DNA from: Gamarada debralockiae
Taxonomy: Eukaryota; Ascomycota; Leotiomycetes; Helotiales; Hyphodiscaceae
Assembly (NCBI GenBank): GCA_002803225.1
Contig: NXFV01000376.1
Coordinates: 51,060 to 115,059, forward strand
Length of the DNA: 64,000 nucleotides
Direction: 5' to 3'
This document shows positions 13,201 through 26,757 of this stretch, in pieces (positions within the stretch are counted from its first letter, which is position 1; every line of letters starts with the position of its first letter). A program made the translations under genes and the position numbers. A model generated the notes under the pieces. That model ran no database searches. It saw only the letters and a list, made by a program, of their open reading frames with translations, and was not told the origin of the DNA.

Positions 13201-14197
13201 CATGCAACTTTCATCAATAACTACAACCTACTTCATAACCTTAAGTTGCAATGGCACTTCTTGTGTTGCACCCACTTGACTTGAGCCCCAATCTTTGCTA
13301 GCCTTCATGAAACCCCAAACGCCTAATAGTTGATGATTCAAGGCCGGTTTCCGGCACAAGGCAGGCAAAGTAACCCAAGTTTCCAATTAAGCATGTCTCT
13401 CAACTGAGGGGATGATTTCAAGAATGTCCTCAGGAGCCCTTCTGGTTGAAAGTGAATCGGGGTATGGCAACTTTCATGCTCTATAAAATCATTGTTGCTG
13501 TTGAGCTGGGAGGCAGTAAATATCTCGTCTACTACCACTGGATTATGCAGGTTCAATGAGAGTGGCGAGAGAGATCAAGGAGATTAATGAGAGGTAGCAG
13601 GAATGGGAGCTCTGATCGGCGTTTGAGGAGAGGTCTTACTCCCACCATTTCCCCATTAATTGTATTGAGACTGTCGCGAAATATTTTGTTGTCGATTTTC
13701 GAGATGACGACGGCAGCGAAAATGAGCTCGACAACGCAAGTGGCTTGAGATCGAGCAGTTCATTCATCAGTCCCGGTTCTTTCCAAGGCTTATGAGGTTC
13801 TGGGGCTCGATGGAAACTTGAAATTGGGACGGGGCACAGTGTATTCGTGAATTGAGATCCACACACATGGGGTTCAATTGGAATATGGAACGGCTGATTA
13901 TTTAAATTCTAATCCTTGACGTATGATGTATAAGGGATTAGAGATGAAGCTCAACTGCGGGAGTGAAGGAAACTGCGCATTAGACTGAAGGAGAAACTGT
14001 CCTCGGCGTAGACGGGAATAGGATATGTTCCTTATATGCCGCTAAATGCTTCAACAAACAATAAAATTTCAGTCATTGCACCCGAACCCAACTTTTGTAC
14101 TGATACGGCATCCTTTCTTCCTAAATCCAACACCATTATTATACAAAGCCCCCAAATCTAATGATCCAACAATTTCTTTTTCCATGTTAGCATCTCG
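7211..14197. other. 7-kb gene-poor stretch
   Basis: There are many frames of 60-140 codons, but none has a recognisable domain, sensible composition over several hundred bases, or linkable splice sites. The base composition is not AT-rich, so this is not a typical RIP island. A segment around 10172-10260 (plus) reads as an amidase-like phrase (FSPAPITAALQHVESL). Flanking frames do not support it, so at most it is a decayed gene. Nothing else can be supported. Confidence 0.4.
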
Positions 14198-15966
14198 TCA
14201 AAGATGCATCCACCCGTTCTCAAACAGCACCTGCATCTCATTAATCAAACAGTCCACGCCCCTCTCCTCCCTCTCCTCTCCCAACACCTTCCCCTTACTG
14301 ACCCACTTCTCAACCCGTCTTCTCACAACCTTCGCCTCAGTCCAAGCCCTAACCCACCCAAACCACCTCGCCTTCCTATTACTCCAAACTCCTGTCACAG
14401 CTTCCCACTTCCCAGGCCACTTCTGCCTTCCCTTTCCACCCAAAGTATCCTCTCTCCCCGCCCCGGGATTCACATTCTCGTACGTCGTCAAGTTGTACGA
14501 CACTCTCACATTCGGATTCATCCAAACTCCCTTTTGCTCACGGAGTTTATAGTTGTCTGTATGAACGAGGCAGCATTCTGAGCCCTCAACATGTTCCTTA
14601 GCCAGCTCATCGCTCGTTCCCCTAAAACTCAACGGCGGATTCGTATAAAACGGCGTAGAATCGAAAACAATCATGCCATTCCAGCAACTTTTCACGGGAA
14701 CGGGATGGTTGGAGCGAAGGGCGGAGAGGGAGGCGGAGGATGAGAAGTAGGGGTATGTTAAGGTGGCGGTTTTGCGGCCGAGGGAGTCCCGCAGGGCGAA
14801 GGTGTCGTAGTAAATTTGGGGGCTGGAGGGGCGCGAGAAATCGAGACTACATGCAGCGGCGTAGGAGCCGTGATTGGTGGTTAGGAGGGTTGTTACATCT
14901 TCGGTCTAGAAAGAGATGGAGTTAGTGTTGTTTCCTGTGGAAAGAAGCAGAGAATGACCCGCACGTGACGGTCCACATCTATCTCTTCATCAAAGATTCA
15001 ATGTCTGTCACTACTCTTCATCTCAGACGAAGGAAGAAATGGCCCCACGAAATACAACAACACCGAGGAATATCAACGACAGAGAGAACTACTGCCCAGT
15101 GACTTGACGACAAGCGTTCGAAGCCTTGGTCCAGAGCTGTGCTACAGCTGTGCTACTGCTGTGTAGTTACATAACCGCAGTCATATGGATGCAAAGCTGT
15201 GCGTCTGACGCTCAGCGAGGGTTGACCTCTGCTTCTGCTCCTTCACTAGACGTCTGGACGCAGTAGGCGCAGTCTTTGTATCCCTCATATCATTCCACCA
15301 ACCCAACCACCCCTCGAAAGAAAACAGCAACCCCAACACAATAAAGGAAAGCAAATTCGCACACACCGTAAACACAACATCATTAATCCACAACACCTTC
15401 TCAAACTTCTCCCCAGGACTCATCCCCAAAAGCGGCTCCATCGCCTGATTTCTCAGTTTCGCCAAATACGGAATCCGTCTAACCTCCCATCCACTCGTCC
15501 CTCTCCCGGTAAAGATCCATCCACTTCTATCCTCGTCCTCCTCCGGGAAATTCTGCAATTCCGCCGCCTGTTCCCAGACATCGATGCCCAGCGAGATGGT
15601 GTTCTTCACACCAAGTTGATCCAACTCGCCTTTCAAATCTGTCAATGCGCCTTTGGTGTCTTCTTGTGAGCCGGACTCGACGATCGAGACGTAGACATTC
15701 GAGGGACCGAGATGCTTTACCAAGTCTACCAACGCTGCGCTCCAGGACATGCGGAGCATGTATTCAGAATTGCGGTTGATGGAGGCTATGAAGATTTTCT
15801 GAGGTGCGAGCTTGGAATATGATTCTGGTGTTGTTCGTATTGGTGCCGGGATTGTAGTGGAAATTATGAGCGCGTCTAGAAGGAAGAGGATGGTAAAGGC
15901 CACAAACAAGGGGCGTGGTCGGAGGTAGCGCCGGCGGAATGATCGGGAAAGGAACGGAACGGCCAT
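14198..15966 (-). CDS. CAP59/CMT1-family alpha-1,3-mannosyltransferase-like type II membrane protein
   Basis: Two exons (15966-15367 and 14905-14198), 435 aa. The protein starts with a basic stretch (SRSFRRRYLRPRP) and a single hydrophobic segment (about residues 20-40), the layout of a Golgi type II glycosyltransferase. The lumenal part matches the fungal CAP59_mtransfer family: FIASINRNSEYMLR, NVYVSIVESGS, the RIPYLAKLRNQAMEPL region, the catalytic-site-like WINDVVFT, TEDVTTLLTTN across the splice, YYDTFALRD, and a C-terminal SCWNGMIVFDS block. Family members act in capsule or cell-surface mannan synthesis (CMT1, CAP59 in Cryptococcus). The donor substrate is not provable here. The 461-nt intron (14906-15366) is unusually long for this window but has a good GTGTGT donor and ACTAAC branch site. 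ATG 15966 is chosen because the frame upstream has no other ATG. Confidence 0.85.
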
Positions 15967-16731
15967 TTTGTATTCCAAATGACCGGGATTTCAATACAGT
16001 TCCGGAGGACTTTTGGATACTTGATAGGCGTAGACTCAGATTCAAGGCGGCTGTTGAACAAGGCTGGCCATGTCACGCCAGGGGCATGAGGCTGAGATCA
16101 CAACTCGCCGCGATAACTACTGAACTTGCCTCCTGAAATGCGCCTGTTACCACTTGAAAGGCCTTTTTAAGGCTAGTTAAGAAAGAAAACACGAAAACAA
16201 TCGTAAGGAGCGAAATGAAGACAGGAGGGAGAAAATGCGCGGAAAGGAGATGAAAGATTTCGGAAGACGCAGCTGACGAGGTTTCGTGGTGAATTGAAGC
16301 GTTCAAGCGCCGACAACTCCATTGGTGGATCTTGCGAGAGCACGTGACCTTAACCACTGCCTCCTTGGACGGCAACGTCGCTCTTCGATTATTACCCTTT
16401 ATCCCTTTTATAGAACAGTCTAGAGAGCTTTAAATATTTAATAGGTTCTACTTACAGATATAAGGATGAAAGCTTGTGCAGCAGGCAGAGGGTTCTGTGA
16501 TCTCAGTCCTGCTTCCTAGACCTAGCCTTGTCCCTCGCTGGCTGCACAATCCAGACATTTCAAGCCGTAGTAGCGTACCGCCTTTGCGTCACCGAAGACC
16601 ACCCCTTTGAATGTCGTCTCCTTGGACCCCTATCCTCAAGGTAATCCCAGTCAGATCGTCGACAAATACTCAGCGATTGTGCCACAAGAGCTGAACCGTT
16701 TCCTATTTTTGATCACTGCAGTTTAGTCAAA
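15967..16731. other. Divergent intergenic region
   Basis: This lies between the leftward mannosyltransferase and the rightward F-box gene, so it should hold both promoters. No coding frame, repeat or RNA gene was recognised. Confidence 0.4.
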
Positions 16732-18904
16732 ATGGCAGCGGTGCCTCCAAGAGTTATTCCAGTCATTCAAATTCCAGCATGGGAACCGATTTCACGACCA
16801 GATTTACCAATGAATCCCGACCTCATGGACGAGCCTGAAGAGCGTTGGGATGATCGGAAGCACGAGATTAAAAGTACGAAATGCCGTTGTACATCGGAGA
16901 AAAAGGAGAAGTCTCGCGCGCTGTTTGACTCGGGACCAAAGCCTTGTATTCCCATATCTGAACTGGGGAAAAGTTAGAGGGGGTTTCGTTGGAGAAAAGG
17001 ACTTTGTCGGTGAAATGGGCTTCATTGAAGAGATGGGTCTCTTTGGACAAAAGGGCTTCGTTGGACAAAAGGACTTCGTGGGACAAAAGGACTTCGTTGG
17101 ACAAATGGTCGTGCTGAATAGTAGAGATGCATTGGACAAGAGAAACTTACCGGAGGGTTCTCGACCTAACTCATCAACGAGACTGGACACGCTTCCGCCC
17201 GAAATCCTTCATCCCATCCTGGATATGGTGTACGCAGATGAAACCCGCTCCCGGGTATTCTGTCGTTGCTCACGGCTGAAGTCCCGTATCAGAGGCTCCG
17301 GAAGATCTCTCTTGAGCATCACATCGTGAATACCGCACCTTTGCGAAGTGTCTGTCGTGCCTTCCACGGGTGGGCTTTGGAGAACGTCTTCAAAGGTGGG
17401 CGAGATATCGAGGTGGATTTGTCTGATCTCGTAGAGCTCGAGAGGAACTTGGTACCACAGGGGTAGGCGTTGTGACGAGGCTTGTTGAAGACTTCCCCCG
17501 ATTGAAGAACGGGGTGGTGATATACCTCGGAAATCCTGGGTATATCTCTAATGTCAAGGCAGTTGTGGAAATGATGAAAGTGGAACAACCGCACGTATTC
17601 TCTGGAGTGACATTATGGGACCTGGATTACTACCATCGAGAACAAGTTTTCGGCGTAGCGACGCTGGCATTCAGTAAAGTTACCAACGTGGAGACTCTCA
17701 ACACGTCCGAAATGTCCCACGCGCAAGCTGTAATGGCCAATATTGCTCGAAAGATTTTTTGTGAGGACCGGCTCCTATTCACAGAGCTGCTCATTTCTCT
17801 TGTTAGCAATTCGCTCGCCCTTTCAACCATGCACGTTCCCGTAGCGAGCATTTTTGATGACACTCTATCAACGATCAGCAATAAAGAATTTCGCAGTCTC
17901 ACAGCACTCACTCGCGGGTGTAAATCTATTGTCCTCCGAGAGTTCCTCGCCTACAACAATACTCATGTGGAGGAACTACGAGAGCACTTTACTGCGACGA
18001 AGTATCCATTAACGGCAATCAACTTTGATTCCCTTAAAAGAGGGATTCGACTGCGAATGTTGAAGGCAAAGGTCAGAACATGGAGAGATCGCATACCAGA
18101 GCCACTTGACGCTCGCGATGTCGAGATTCGTCGAGTAGGCGGTAATCCTCCTCCTCTGTGGATGATTGGATACATCCCACTTGAAGACACCATGAATCAA
18201 ACCGTTGGGATGTTCAAAAATCTCACGGGCTTCGTCATTGACGGTGTTGATTACGAAGAGCTCAAGAGCGGAATACTTCTACATACTCTGCTTCCTTTGA
18301 GACGGACTTTGAGAACGCTGATCTATAAGATTGCACACAGGCCTGAATGGAATACTCCACGGATTGTTCGCAACCCCTTGGCTGAGCAAACCTTCATGGA
18401 TCCTCATCACGCGTGTGTTTACTTCGACAATTCCCGAAACTCAAGAAATTGGACCTGCCCTCAAGACTCTGCCATCAATTGTTCGAAGATTATGACGACG
18501 AATTTAGTGAGCAAGCCCTCGAGCGTGACTGGGACATGAGGCTTCCCACTGGGTGGTGTCTGTGCAGCTACGACAAACGAGGCAATGCATATCTGGCGAC
18601 CGCAAGTTTCTGGTCCAAGGAGCTTATGGAATCCTTTCTGCAATCTTGCCGGGTTTGGAGAGACAGATTTGAGGCCTACACGAATTGTAAAACGGATTGG
18701 AACGTGAAAATCCACGCCGATGTGTGGGAAGATTGGGCCGAGCTTGGTGGTCATACCCATCAGATTGTATTCATGCCACTGGCAAGTCCATCTTGTGCGT
18801 TGTTGGAAGATTGTGATGAAGGATTGCATGATGAGGGGCTTTATGAGGAGAAGAAAGAGGGATGGATGGTTCTGCATATGATTTCGGGAAGGGCGAATTT
18901 CTGA
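16732..18904 (+). pseudogene. F-box-like gene with three apparent frame breaks
   Basis: Exon 1 starts at ATG 16732 and can be spliced in frame (intron 16874-16973) to a run of hexapeptide repeats. An F-box follows (LDTLPPEILHPILDMVY, about 17190-17240). Coding then jumps frame three times. The first jump is at the CCCGGG around 17250-17255, into LLTAEVPYQRLRKISLEHH and LRSVCRAFHGWAL. The second is in the GGGG run at 17460-17463, into VVTRLVEDFPRLKNGVV. The third is near 18411 (CGTGTGTTT), into LLRQFPKLKKLDLP, and the frame ends at 18904. Each shift is one base, and no intron of viable size fits. Coding character otherwise persists for 1.7 kb, so this is either a young pseudogene or an assembly with indels. 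F-box proteins recruit substrates to SCF ubiquitin ligases; this group of fungal F-box proteins has leucine-rich, fast-evolving tails. Confidence 0.65.
16985..17110 (+). repeat. Coding minisatellite, seven 18-nt units
   Basis: Seven consecutive 18-base units encode hexapeptides of the pattern Phe-Val-Gly-Gln/Glu-Lys/Met-Asp/Gly (FVGEKD, FVGEMG, FIEEMG, LFGQKG, FVGQKD twice, FVGQMV). The 3' units are nearly identical and the 5' ones divergent, as expected for expansion at one end. It sits just upstream of the F-box. Confidence 0.85.
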
Positions 18905-20754
<1,850 letters not shown>

Positions 20755-20930
20755 ACGAATTAGATTATAGACAGAGTGCACAATTAGACTAAAATACCAT
20801 TGATGTTACCGTTACCCCATTGCAAGCTGCACTGGCTGTTCGAACTCGGTGCTCTTCTCTTCCTTCCTTTCCCAGGTTGCTTCCTTTGGCACCCAGTACT
20901 GTGCCCGCGGGCCTCTTAAATAGCCGCTCT

Positions 20931-22713
20931 TCATCCCGACCTCGTAATTTTCGACGACACACCAGGCATACGATAACATTTCAAGTCGGTCAGCCGCATC
21001 ACTAACGTCGACGTAGCCTCGGACGACCCCACCGCATTCTTATTTTCCGCATTTTCCGCAAGCCCAGTACCGAGCCCCTTAATATCAACTATTCTCCCCG
21101 CCAAATCGACTTTCATACTTGTGCCTTCCTTCCCTGCCCCTCCGTGTGATCGTAATTCCAGTACTTCGCCCACGACACTCGCACTCATGCCTCCGCTATC
21201 CGCCACAGCAAGATCTGGCTCCAATTGAACCACAGAAGTCCGCCAGACGTATTGCACCAAGCGCTTCCCCTCTCGTCGCCACATCTCCTTCTCCGGCGGA
21301 CTCGTGAAAGCTACGATGAGCCTACTAGAGCTCTTTCCCTCGACCTTCAGATCCTCTCCCCGGATAAGCATCACGTGGAACCAGTCTTGCGCCGCTATGA
21401 TCTTGTGCAGTTCCTCGACACTAAGCTCAGACGTCGTGGCGAGATTGGCCACCAGGGTGGAGGCTTGCAGATCGAGCTGGAATTGGGACTCATTTTGGTG
21501 AAAGCGGTAATTTGGCTGTTTTCCACTAAGGAAGTGGGCAACATTTAGGAAGGATAGAATGTTTGTGGTGCTGATTGAGAGAGTGGACTCGCCCTCAGCA
21601 CAAGGAGCTCGCGGTGCGGTGGTAAGTGTGAATATAGTAGCCCAGAGCTGGAAGAAAGAGAAGATGAATGAAGGCTAACCAGAAATGAGTCAGTCTGTAT
21701 TGATATAAAAACACTCGGGAGATGCTTACACATTCCGAGCAACAGGCTTTGAACTGCTCCCATGTCACATAATCATCGCTACCCGGGAATTGATGAGCCA
21801 AAAAGGCAGATGCAAGTTCGGAAGCTCGTGATACTTCGTCCGGGCCGGGAATGAAACGAGAGAACATAATGTCTCCGGAGCGTTGGTACATGTCGTGATA
21901 GGACAGCCCAGCTCTCCAGCGTCTATCTTCTGTACGTTGCAGTAAGAAGAGCTGAATCAAAATCTGCAAATCGGCTTTGCTTACTGCAGTAGATGACCCT
22001 CTGACTGTCGACCGCTTGTGGTCAGCAAGTAGGAGGCGATGTGCAGCGGCTTCAAACTCCCCATCGGCTACCGTAGCTCGTCCATGGTGCATATTCTCAT
22101 TCATGATGGGTTGCGTAAAAGCAATAGTATCTTTGATATCTTGAAGCTGGAGCGATTCTTGCGGATCCTGAGACTGGGTCCCTGATTGCGGCCAAGGAGT
22201 GCTCAAGCTCCTGAAGACAATACGTGTGAGTCGCGGCACCTTGTCGGTGTAGGACTTTTCTGTGATTGTGGAAAAAGGCCGGCCATCTGACTTGGCTCCT
22301 AAAAGCTCATAACCACGTGAGACAATGAATGCAAATGCTCTCCTAAACGCTTTGACATTGATTTCTGGTTCGTTTGACCGTGCCGAGAAAGGAAAGTAGG
22401 TGCCAGTAGAGAAAGTGCACCAGAGTAGTGGTACGCAAGTAGTCACTGCTGGGTTTTCAGGTAGCCTGGCGTTAATGTATCTAGCAAAGCTGTCTCTGTT
22501 CCACACGCGTTTGCCGCTGGGATTGGTCGTTGCATAGTTTGAGAAGATCTTCTCGACATCTTCGATACCATCCAGCAGTTGATCAAGTGCTTTATCCAGA
22601 TGGTTTAGGCAAGAAGCAGAATTGATGTCTTCGAGATATCGTCGCGTCGCTCGCTCAGCGGATGCCTTGCTGTGGCCGATCAGCGGTGTGAGAAGGCGGT
22701 CGCGCCAGGCCAT
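20931..22713 (-). CDS. Conserved-looking protein of unknown function, possibly RTC5/TLDc-like
   Basis: Two exons (22713-21730 and 21674-20931), 575 aa; the intron 21675-21729 is phase 0 with a GTAAGC donor. I do not recognise a definite domain. The N-terminal third is helical (RATRRYLEDINSAS, DQLLDGIEDVEKIFSNY) followed by VWNRDSFARYINARLP and YFPFSARSNEPEINVKAFRR. This layout (helix, 'W..xxFxxYLxLP', 'FPF' then a second helical domain) resembles the N-terminal part of RTC5/TLDc proteins. The diagnostic TLDc motifs are not evident in the C-terminal half. The C-terminal block (SSRLIVAFTSPPEKEMWRR, VVQLEPDLAVAD) is compact and hydrophobic. It converges tail-to-tail with the OYE gene 176 nt away. 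Confidence 0.7.
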
Positions 22714-23651
22714 TTTCTGCCGTTGAGACCTATTTTCTTTGCTTATAGCGTCAGATACCGGGAATGTCTCAGGTTACAGGTTGTTTTCGTTGTCGATGTT
22801 TGTTGTTGATGGTGTTCAAAAGCATCTCAGGATCACTGCCCCACCAGGGGGTGCAGGAATTCGCTCACCACCGCAGGGTTTCTTTCCTAGCCGTCAAATC
22901 CTCAGGCATTTCAACCAGAAGCCCATTTCCCTCCAAGAGGTTTCGTTGCGTGTCGCACTTTAAGCAAGGTTTATACCAACCCATTCCTTCGTAATTGAAG
23001 CTCCTCCGCAAGAGAAAAGAACCAACGTCTGGTGGGAGCGGGCAGTACTGCGGATATTGCGGTTAGATCTAGGGAGTTTGAACATCCAGCAACGAATACT
23101 GGCTCGATTCTGATGGGGGCTGCTGTGATTTCGGAGAGAGAGACTCTTGCAAAGTCATCAACTTTGCAAGAAGTTGCCATATTCGTTAATAGGGTCATGT
23201 GTGGCAAGTTAAGGTATGGTTCTGTTCTATGCTTGTCGAGTTTTCGCTGACCAGGGAGCAGGCCCTGAGTGATAGATTTGAAAGTTGATAGAGAGAGACG
23301 AAGAGGTGCGAAGAAGTGCGAGGTTGGAGAAGGATTTCCTAATGGGGATGGTAATTTGATCATGCTTGTTGGATGTTTTCGAATACTGTGAGGCTAGCCA
23401 TGACGATGGCTTTGCTCTGCAGTAGTCTCCCACTCCCTTGCACAGTACTATCGGTTTCTACGAATGAAAAAAATAAATAAAAAATAAAAAAATAAAAAAT
23501 AAAAAATAAATTATAAATTGGCTTTGTGGTACCACAAGGGAAATGATCGATTTGAGTCTGGCATCGAGAACTAGGGTATATGCAACGCAACGCCAAATCT
23601 ACCAGTACAATGACCTGGATGACTACTACAACCAAGTATATCTACATCCAC
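22714..23651. other. Intergenic; promoter of the 22713 gene and 3' flank of the dynein gene
   Basis: No convincing gene. The open frame at 22971-23363 (minus) has ordinary composition and no recognised motif. It could be a small protein but lacks support. An A-rich simple repeat lies at 23467-23518. Confidence 0.4.
23467..23518. repeat. A-rich (AAATAAAA)-type simple repeat
   Basis: About 50 bases made almost only of A with spaced T, on the plus strand, about 135 bases past the stop of the leftward dynein gene, i.e. T-rich in its 3' flank. Confidence 0.85.
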
Positions 23652-25820
23652 CTATAACCCATTCACACCGTTCACACTATTGATTACCGTGGACTCCAGC
23701 CTCGCTACCAACTTCTTCACGCTTGTCCATTCCTCGTTTCTCGCACTCTCCTTGCCTCCCAAATCTGGTCCTACTTCAAATACTGTGACCGAACCGTCAA
23801 TACCACCGACGGCTAGGCGCTTGCCTTCTGACTCCTCCCATGCCACTCGGTTCAAACTCTTCGACATCATGCTTCGTCCTCCTTTCCGTCCAGTGGGTTG
23901 GATCTTGGCTAGTGGAACTTCGGTGTCAATGGTAACGTCCCATACCTCCAAGTTGCCACCTCCATCCACCAGAGAGAATACTCCAGGCTTGATTGGAGAC
24001 CATGCAGCATCGTAAACAACATCTTCTCGAGTGAAATCAAGCAATGGTGCAACCGAGTGACCTTCTCCAGTAATGCCTGTTGTAGATGTAGCAGCTGGAG
24101 CTCGCACTTTCCATAACTTAACGCTCCAGTCCAGGGAGCTGGTGAGGACTAAATCTCCAAGATCGACTGGGCCGCGTGCAGGATGGAAGTCCATCGACAT
24201 AACTGGTGCTGCGTGGCCGCGGTAGCTGACTCTCTGATCCACGCCCGCTTTAGCGCCAGCACGATCGTAGCGATGACAAGGAAAGATAGTTCCTTCTTCG
24301 GATCCAATAAGGAAATATGTTGGATCGGTTTGAGGGAATGCCATACATGTTGGGCTTAGGTCTTCCGTCTTTGCTGGGGGTGGAGTTGTCAAAGCGAGCA
24401 GTTCTTGAGGTTGCGCAAGCATATCCACAGTCCAGCCACATACTACTCCATCTGTAGAGCATGAGATGATGTTGTTTGCATTCTGTGTACCGACGATATC
24501 GACAGAGTATACTGGATGTGTATGCCCGGATCCTGTCAAAGGTGTCTTCTGAACAGGCGCTGATTTTGCTCGAGTATCCCATAACAGGACTTGGCCACTG
24601 TAAGCTCCACCTATAATCAAATTTGGATGGAAAGGAGAAAACTTCGCAGCCAATACGTCGGATTGTGCATGAAAGACAAATTCCGGTCTGTCGTGCAGAT
24701 GCATGTTCCAGACCTGGACGAGTCCATCTGGTTCGTGAGGCGCCGAGGGATTCTTTGTATATGCCGCGAGAAGGAGTTCCGGAAATTTAGGAGAGAAGTT
24801 GATCGCACTGATCATCCGTTTCTTTGACCATCGTTCATCGTAGAATTGAGCGACCTCTTTCACCCGCCGCCGTCCTTTACCTCTTGTATTTCCAAATTCA
24901 TCGTCATCGTCTTCAACTCCGTTTGCACCACTCAAAGCATAGTCCGCCAAAATATCGTATTCCTGATCTAACGCCCTCTCGATGATTTTGCTGGACCTCT
25001 CAACGAAGTCCATAAAATCCTCAGATGATGTGACAGCATTTAGCTCTTCGATCGTTAGAGTTCGCGCTGGGAAATTGGCTGTGGTTGGAGCTTGGGTGCT
25101 TGATATCAAAGGACCGTCTACAACTAAATCTCGTGTAGCCTTGAGCTCTTCCTCGATTTCCTTCCTGATGTTTTGTCTCAGCTCCTCCTCCCTATCCCGT
25201 TCTCTCCTGCTTAGACGCTTGTTGGGAGTCGAGCTCGCTGGTGTATCTGTCTCATCCTCATCCGACTCCTCGAAGTTTTGAGGCCTTGTTGTCTGAGTAC
25301 CCCATTCCTCCGTCGTTTGTACCGCCTTGCTGTATGAGAAGACCTCCTTTACCGGTGACGGGGCAAATTCGTAGACTGTGGATAGCGGAGCGGTGGAGAG
25401 GGTCTGTGTTGAGATCGAAAGGGTATGAGGTGGTTGGACTTGGGTAGTGGAAGGGACTGCAGACTCTGAATTCTCGTTGCTAAGTCCTCCAGCACTTAGG
25501 ACACTGTTTGGTCGACTGCTCTTGCCTGCTGGAGAGCCTGCACCGCCAGGACCTGTTGAGCCGGGCCTACTCTCTCCAACCAGATTCTTTATCAAGTCAT
25601 CTAATTCTTTCCGATCTGTCCTTCCTGGTGTTGGAGATATGAGCTACTGCAATTAGCCTTGTACAACCATTCAGGGGATTCATCGTACATCACTGGAGCT
25701 TCCTATGCTCTGCCTGCTTGCCGAAACTTCTCTTGTGCGGAGCTCCCTTTGTCTCTTAAGCTCTGCAAGCTTAGCCTTCTTCGCTAGAATCTCATCTCTT
25801 CGTTGTTGAACGCTCGCCAT
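23652..25820 (-). CDS. Cytoplasmic dynein 1 intermediate chain
   Basis: Two exons (25820-25689 and 25643-23652), 707 aa; a 45-nt intron (25644-25688) separates the first 44 codons. The N-terminus (ILAKKAKLAELKRQRELR) is the charged helix that binds dynactin p150. A Ser/Pro linker follows with several Thr-Gln-Thr motifs (STQT, GTQT), the signature by which LC8 light chains dock. The C-terminal half is a WD40 propeller: PELLLAAYTKN, VQVWNMHLHDRPEFVF, PNLIIGGAYSGQVLLWDTR, HPVYSVDIVG, NIISCSTDGVVCGWTVD, YFLIGSEEGTIFPCHRYDR, LVLTSSLDWSVKLWK, RLAVGGIDGSVTVFEVG. The protein links cargo adaptors to the dynein heavy chain for nuclear migration and endosome transport. It is transcribed divergently from ATP synthase e. 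Identity is clear from length and block order. Confidence 0.95.
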
Positions 25821-26236
25821 GCTGCTTGCCCATCCCTAGCGCCAAGGCGAAATTGGAGTCCTTTCTGTCCGGGAAGTTGCGCAATATGCGCTTTGAGATG
25901 GGCAGTTGCACTGTATCGACTTGGAGGTTTCAAGAGACCGAGCTGCAGAATAGAATAAGGGAAATCGCTCACAGAGGATGGCACTTGCATGTCGCGTCGT
26001 TGTCCAGAAATCGCGTACCAGAGTTTAGATCACGTGAATTTTAGTGTGGTGGGAGTTTCCGGGATGGAAGCTTGAAATATTTCCAACCACCGAGAACAGC
26101 TCACAATTCCCACTACAACTCTCGTTCACCTCAACACCTGCGATAAATCGTCAATTGGTATCCATTGACGTATTGCGACTCATCCGGCCTAACATCTTCT
26201 ATCCGATCCTCCCACTGGTGTCCGGGCAGCTTTCCG
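25821..26236. promoter_or_regulatory. Divergent promoter, dynein chain / ATP synthase e
   Basis: A 416-nt head-to-head intergenic region. A palindromic CACGTG (within TCACGTGA) at 26031-26036 is the type of site bound by bHLH factors such as Cbf1-like regulators of respiratory genes. This assignment is inference. Confidence 0.45.
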
Positions 26237-26757
26237 ATGGCTTCGACGGGGGTTAACGTATGTCCAAATTTTTGCGCATCCAAGCTATCCATTGGAAGCT
26301 CCTTTGGCGGTGGCTCGGAGTCTCCAGCAAATTTCAAGATATTTTTTTGCTAATATTGTTGTTATAGGTCCTCCGCTGGTCCGCACTTGGCGCCGGTGTC
26401 TTCTACGGCCTCTATCATCAAGCCTCCCTTTCGGCGTCCGCAAAGCTGGCTGCGGCCGAGAGAGATTATAAGCACAAGCAGGATTTGATTGAGAAAGCGA
26501 AGGCAGAATACACAAAGAAGAACTTGCCACCAAGTCAAAAGACCCAGGGTGGAGACAGTACGTTTGGCGGACTCCAGTATCCAGCCAGAGCTCTTCGACT
26601 CCAAAGAGAAGGGTTTCTAGCTGTGATCATTGAAATTGGAACCCTGCGCGTTGGTTTAAGCAAAGCTAACTATCCTCGAATAGTCGTACGGGATCCTGAA
26701 GACAAGAATTTCGATTTGGAAGCATACTTGAACGTGGTTGCGGCAGAGAACAAGTAG
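26237..26757 (+). CDS. Mitochondrial F1Fo ATP synthase subunit e
   Basis: Three exons (26237-26257, 26368-26557, 26684-26757), 94 aa, the normal size. After MASTGVN the first intron joins to VLRWSALGAGVFYGLYHQ, a single membrane helix carrying the Gly-x-x-x-Gly motif (GVFYG) that packs subunits e and g. A charged helix follows (AAERDYKHKQDLIEKAKAEY) and a short C-terminus (DPEDKNFDLEAYLNVV). In yeast this subunit (Tim11/Atp21) drives ATP synthase dimers and cristae shape. The first exon codes only seven residues, so the start depends on the GTATGT donor at 26258. The frame closes perfectly through all three exons. Confidence 0.92.

Noticed and set aside
22971..23363. 130-codon minus-strand ORF between two genes
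   Set aside because: No recognised motif; it overlaps the expected promoter of the 22713 gene and has no splice support.
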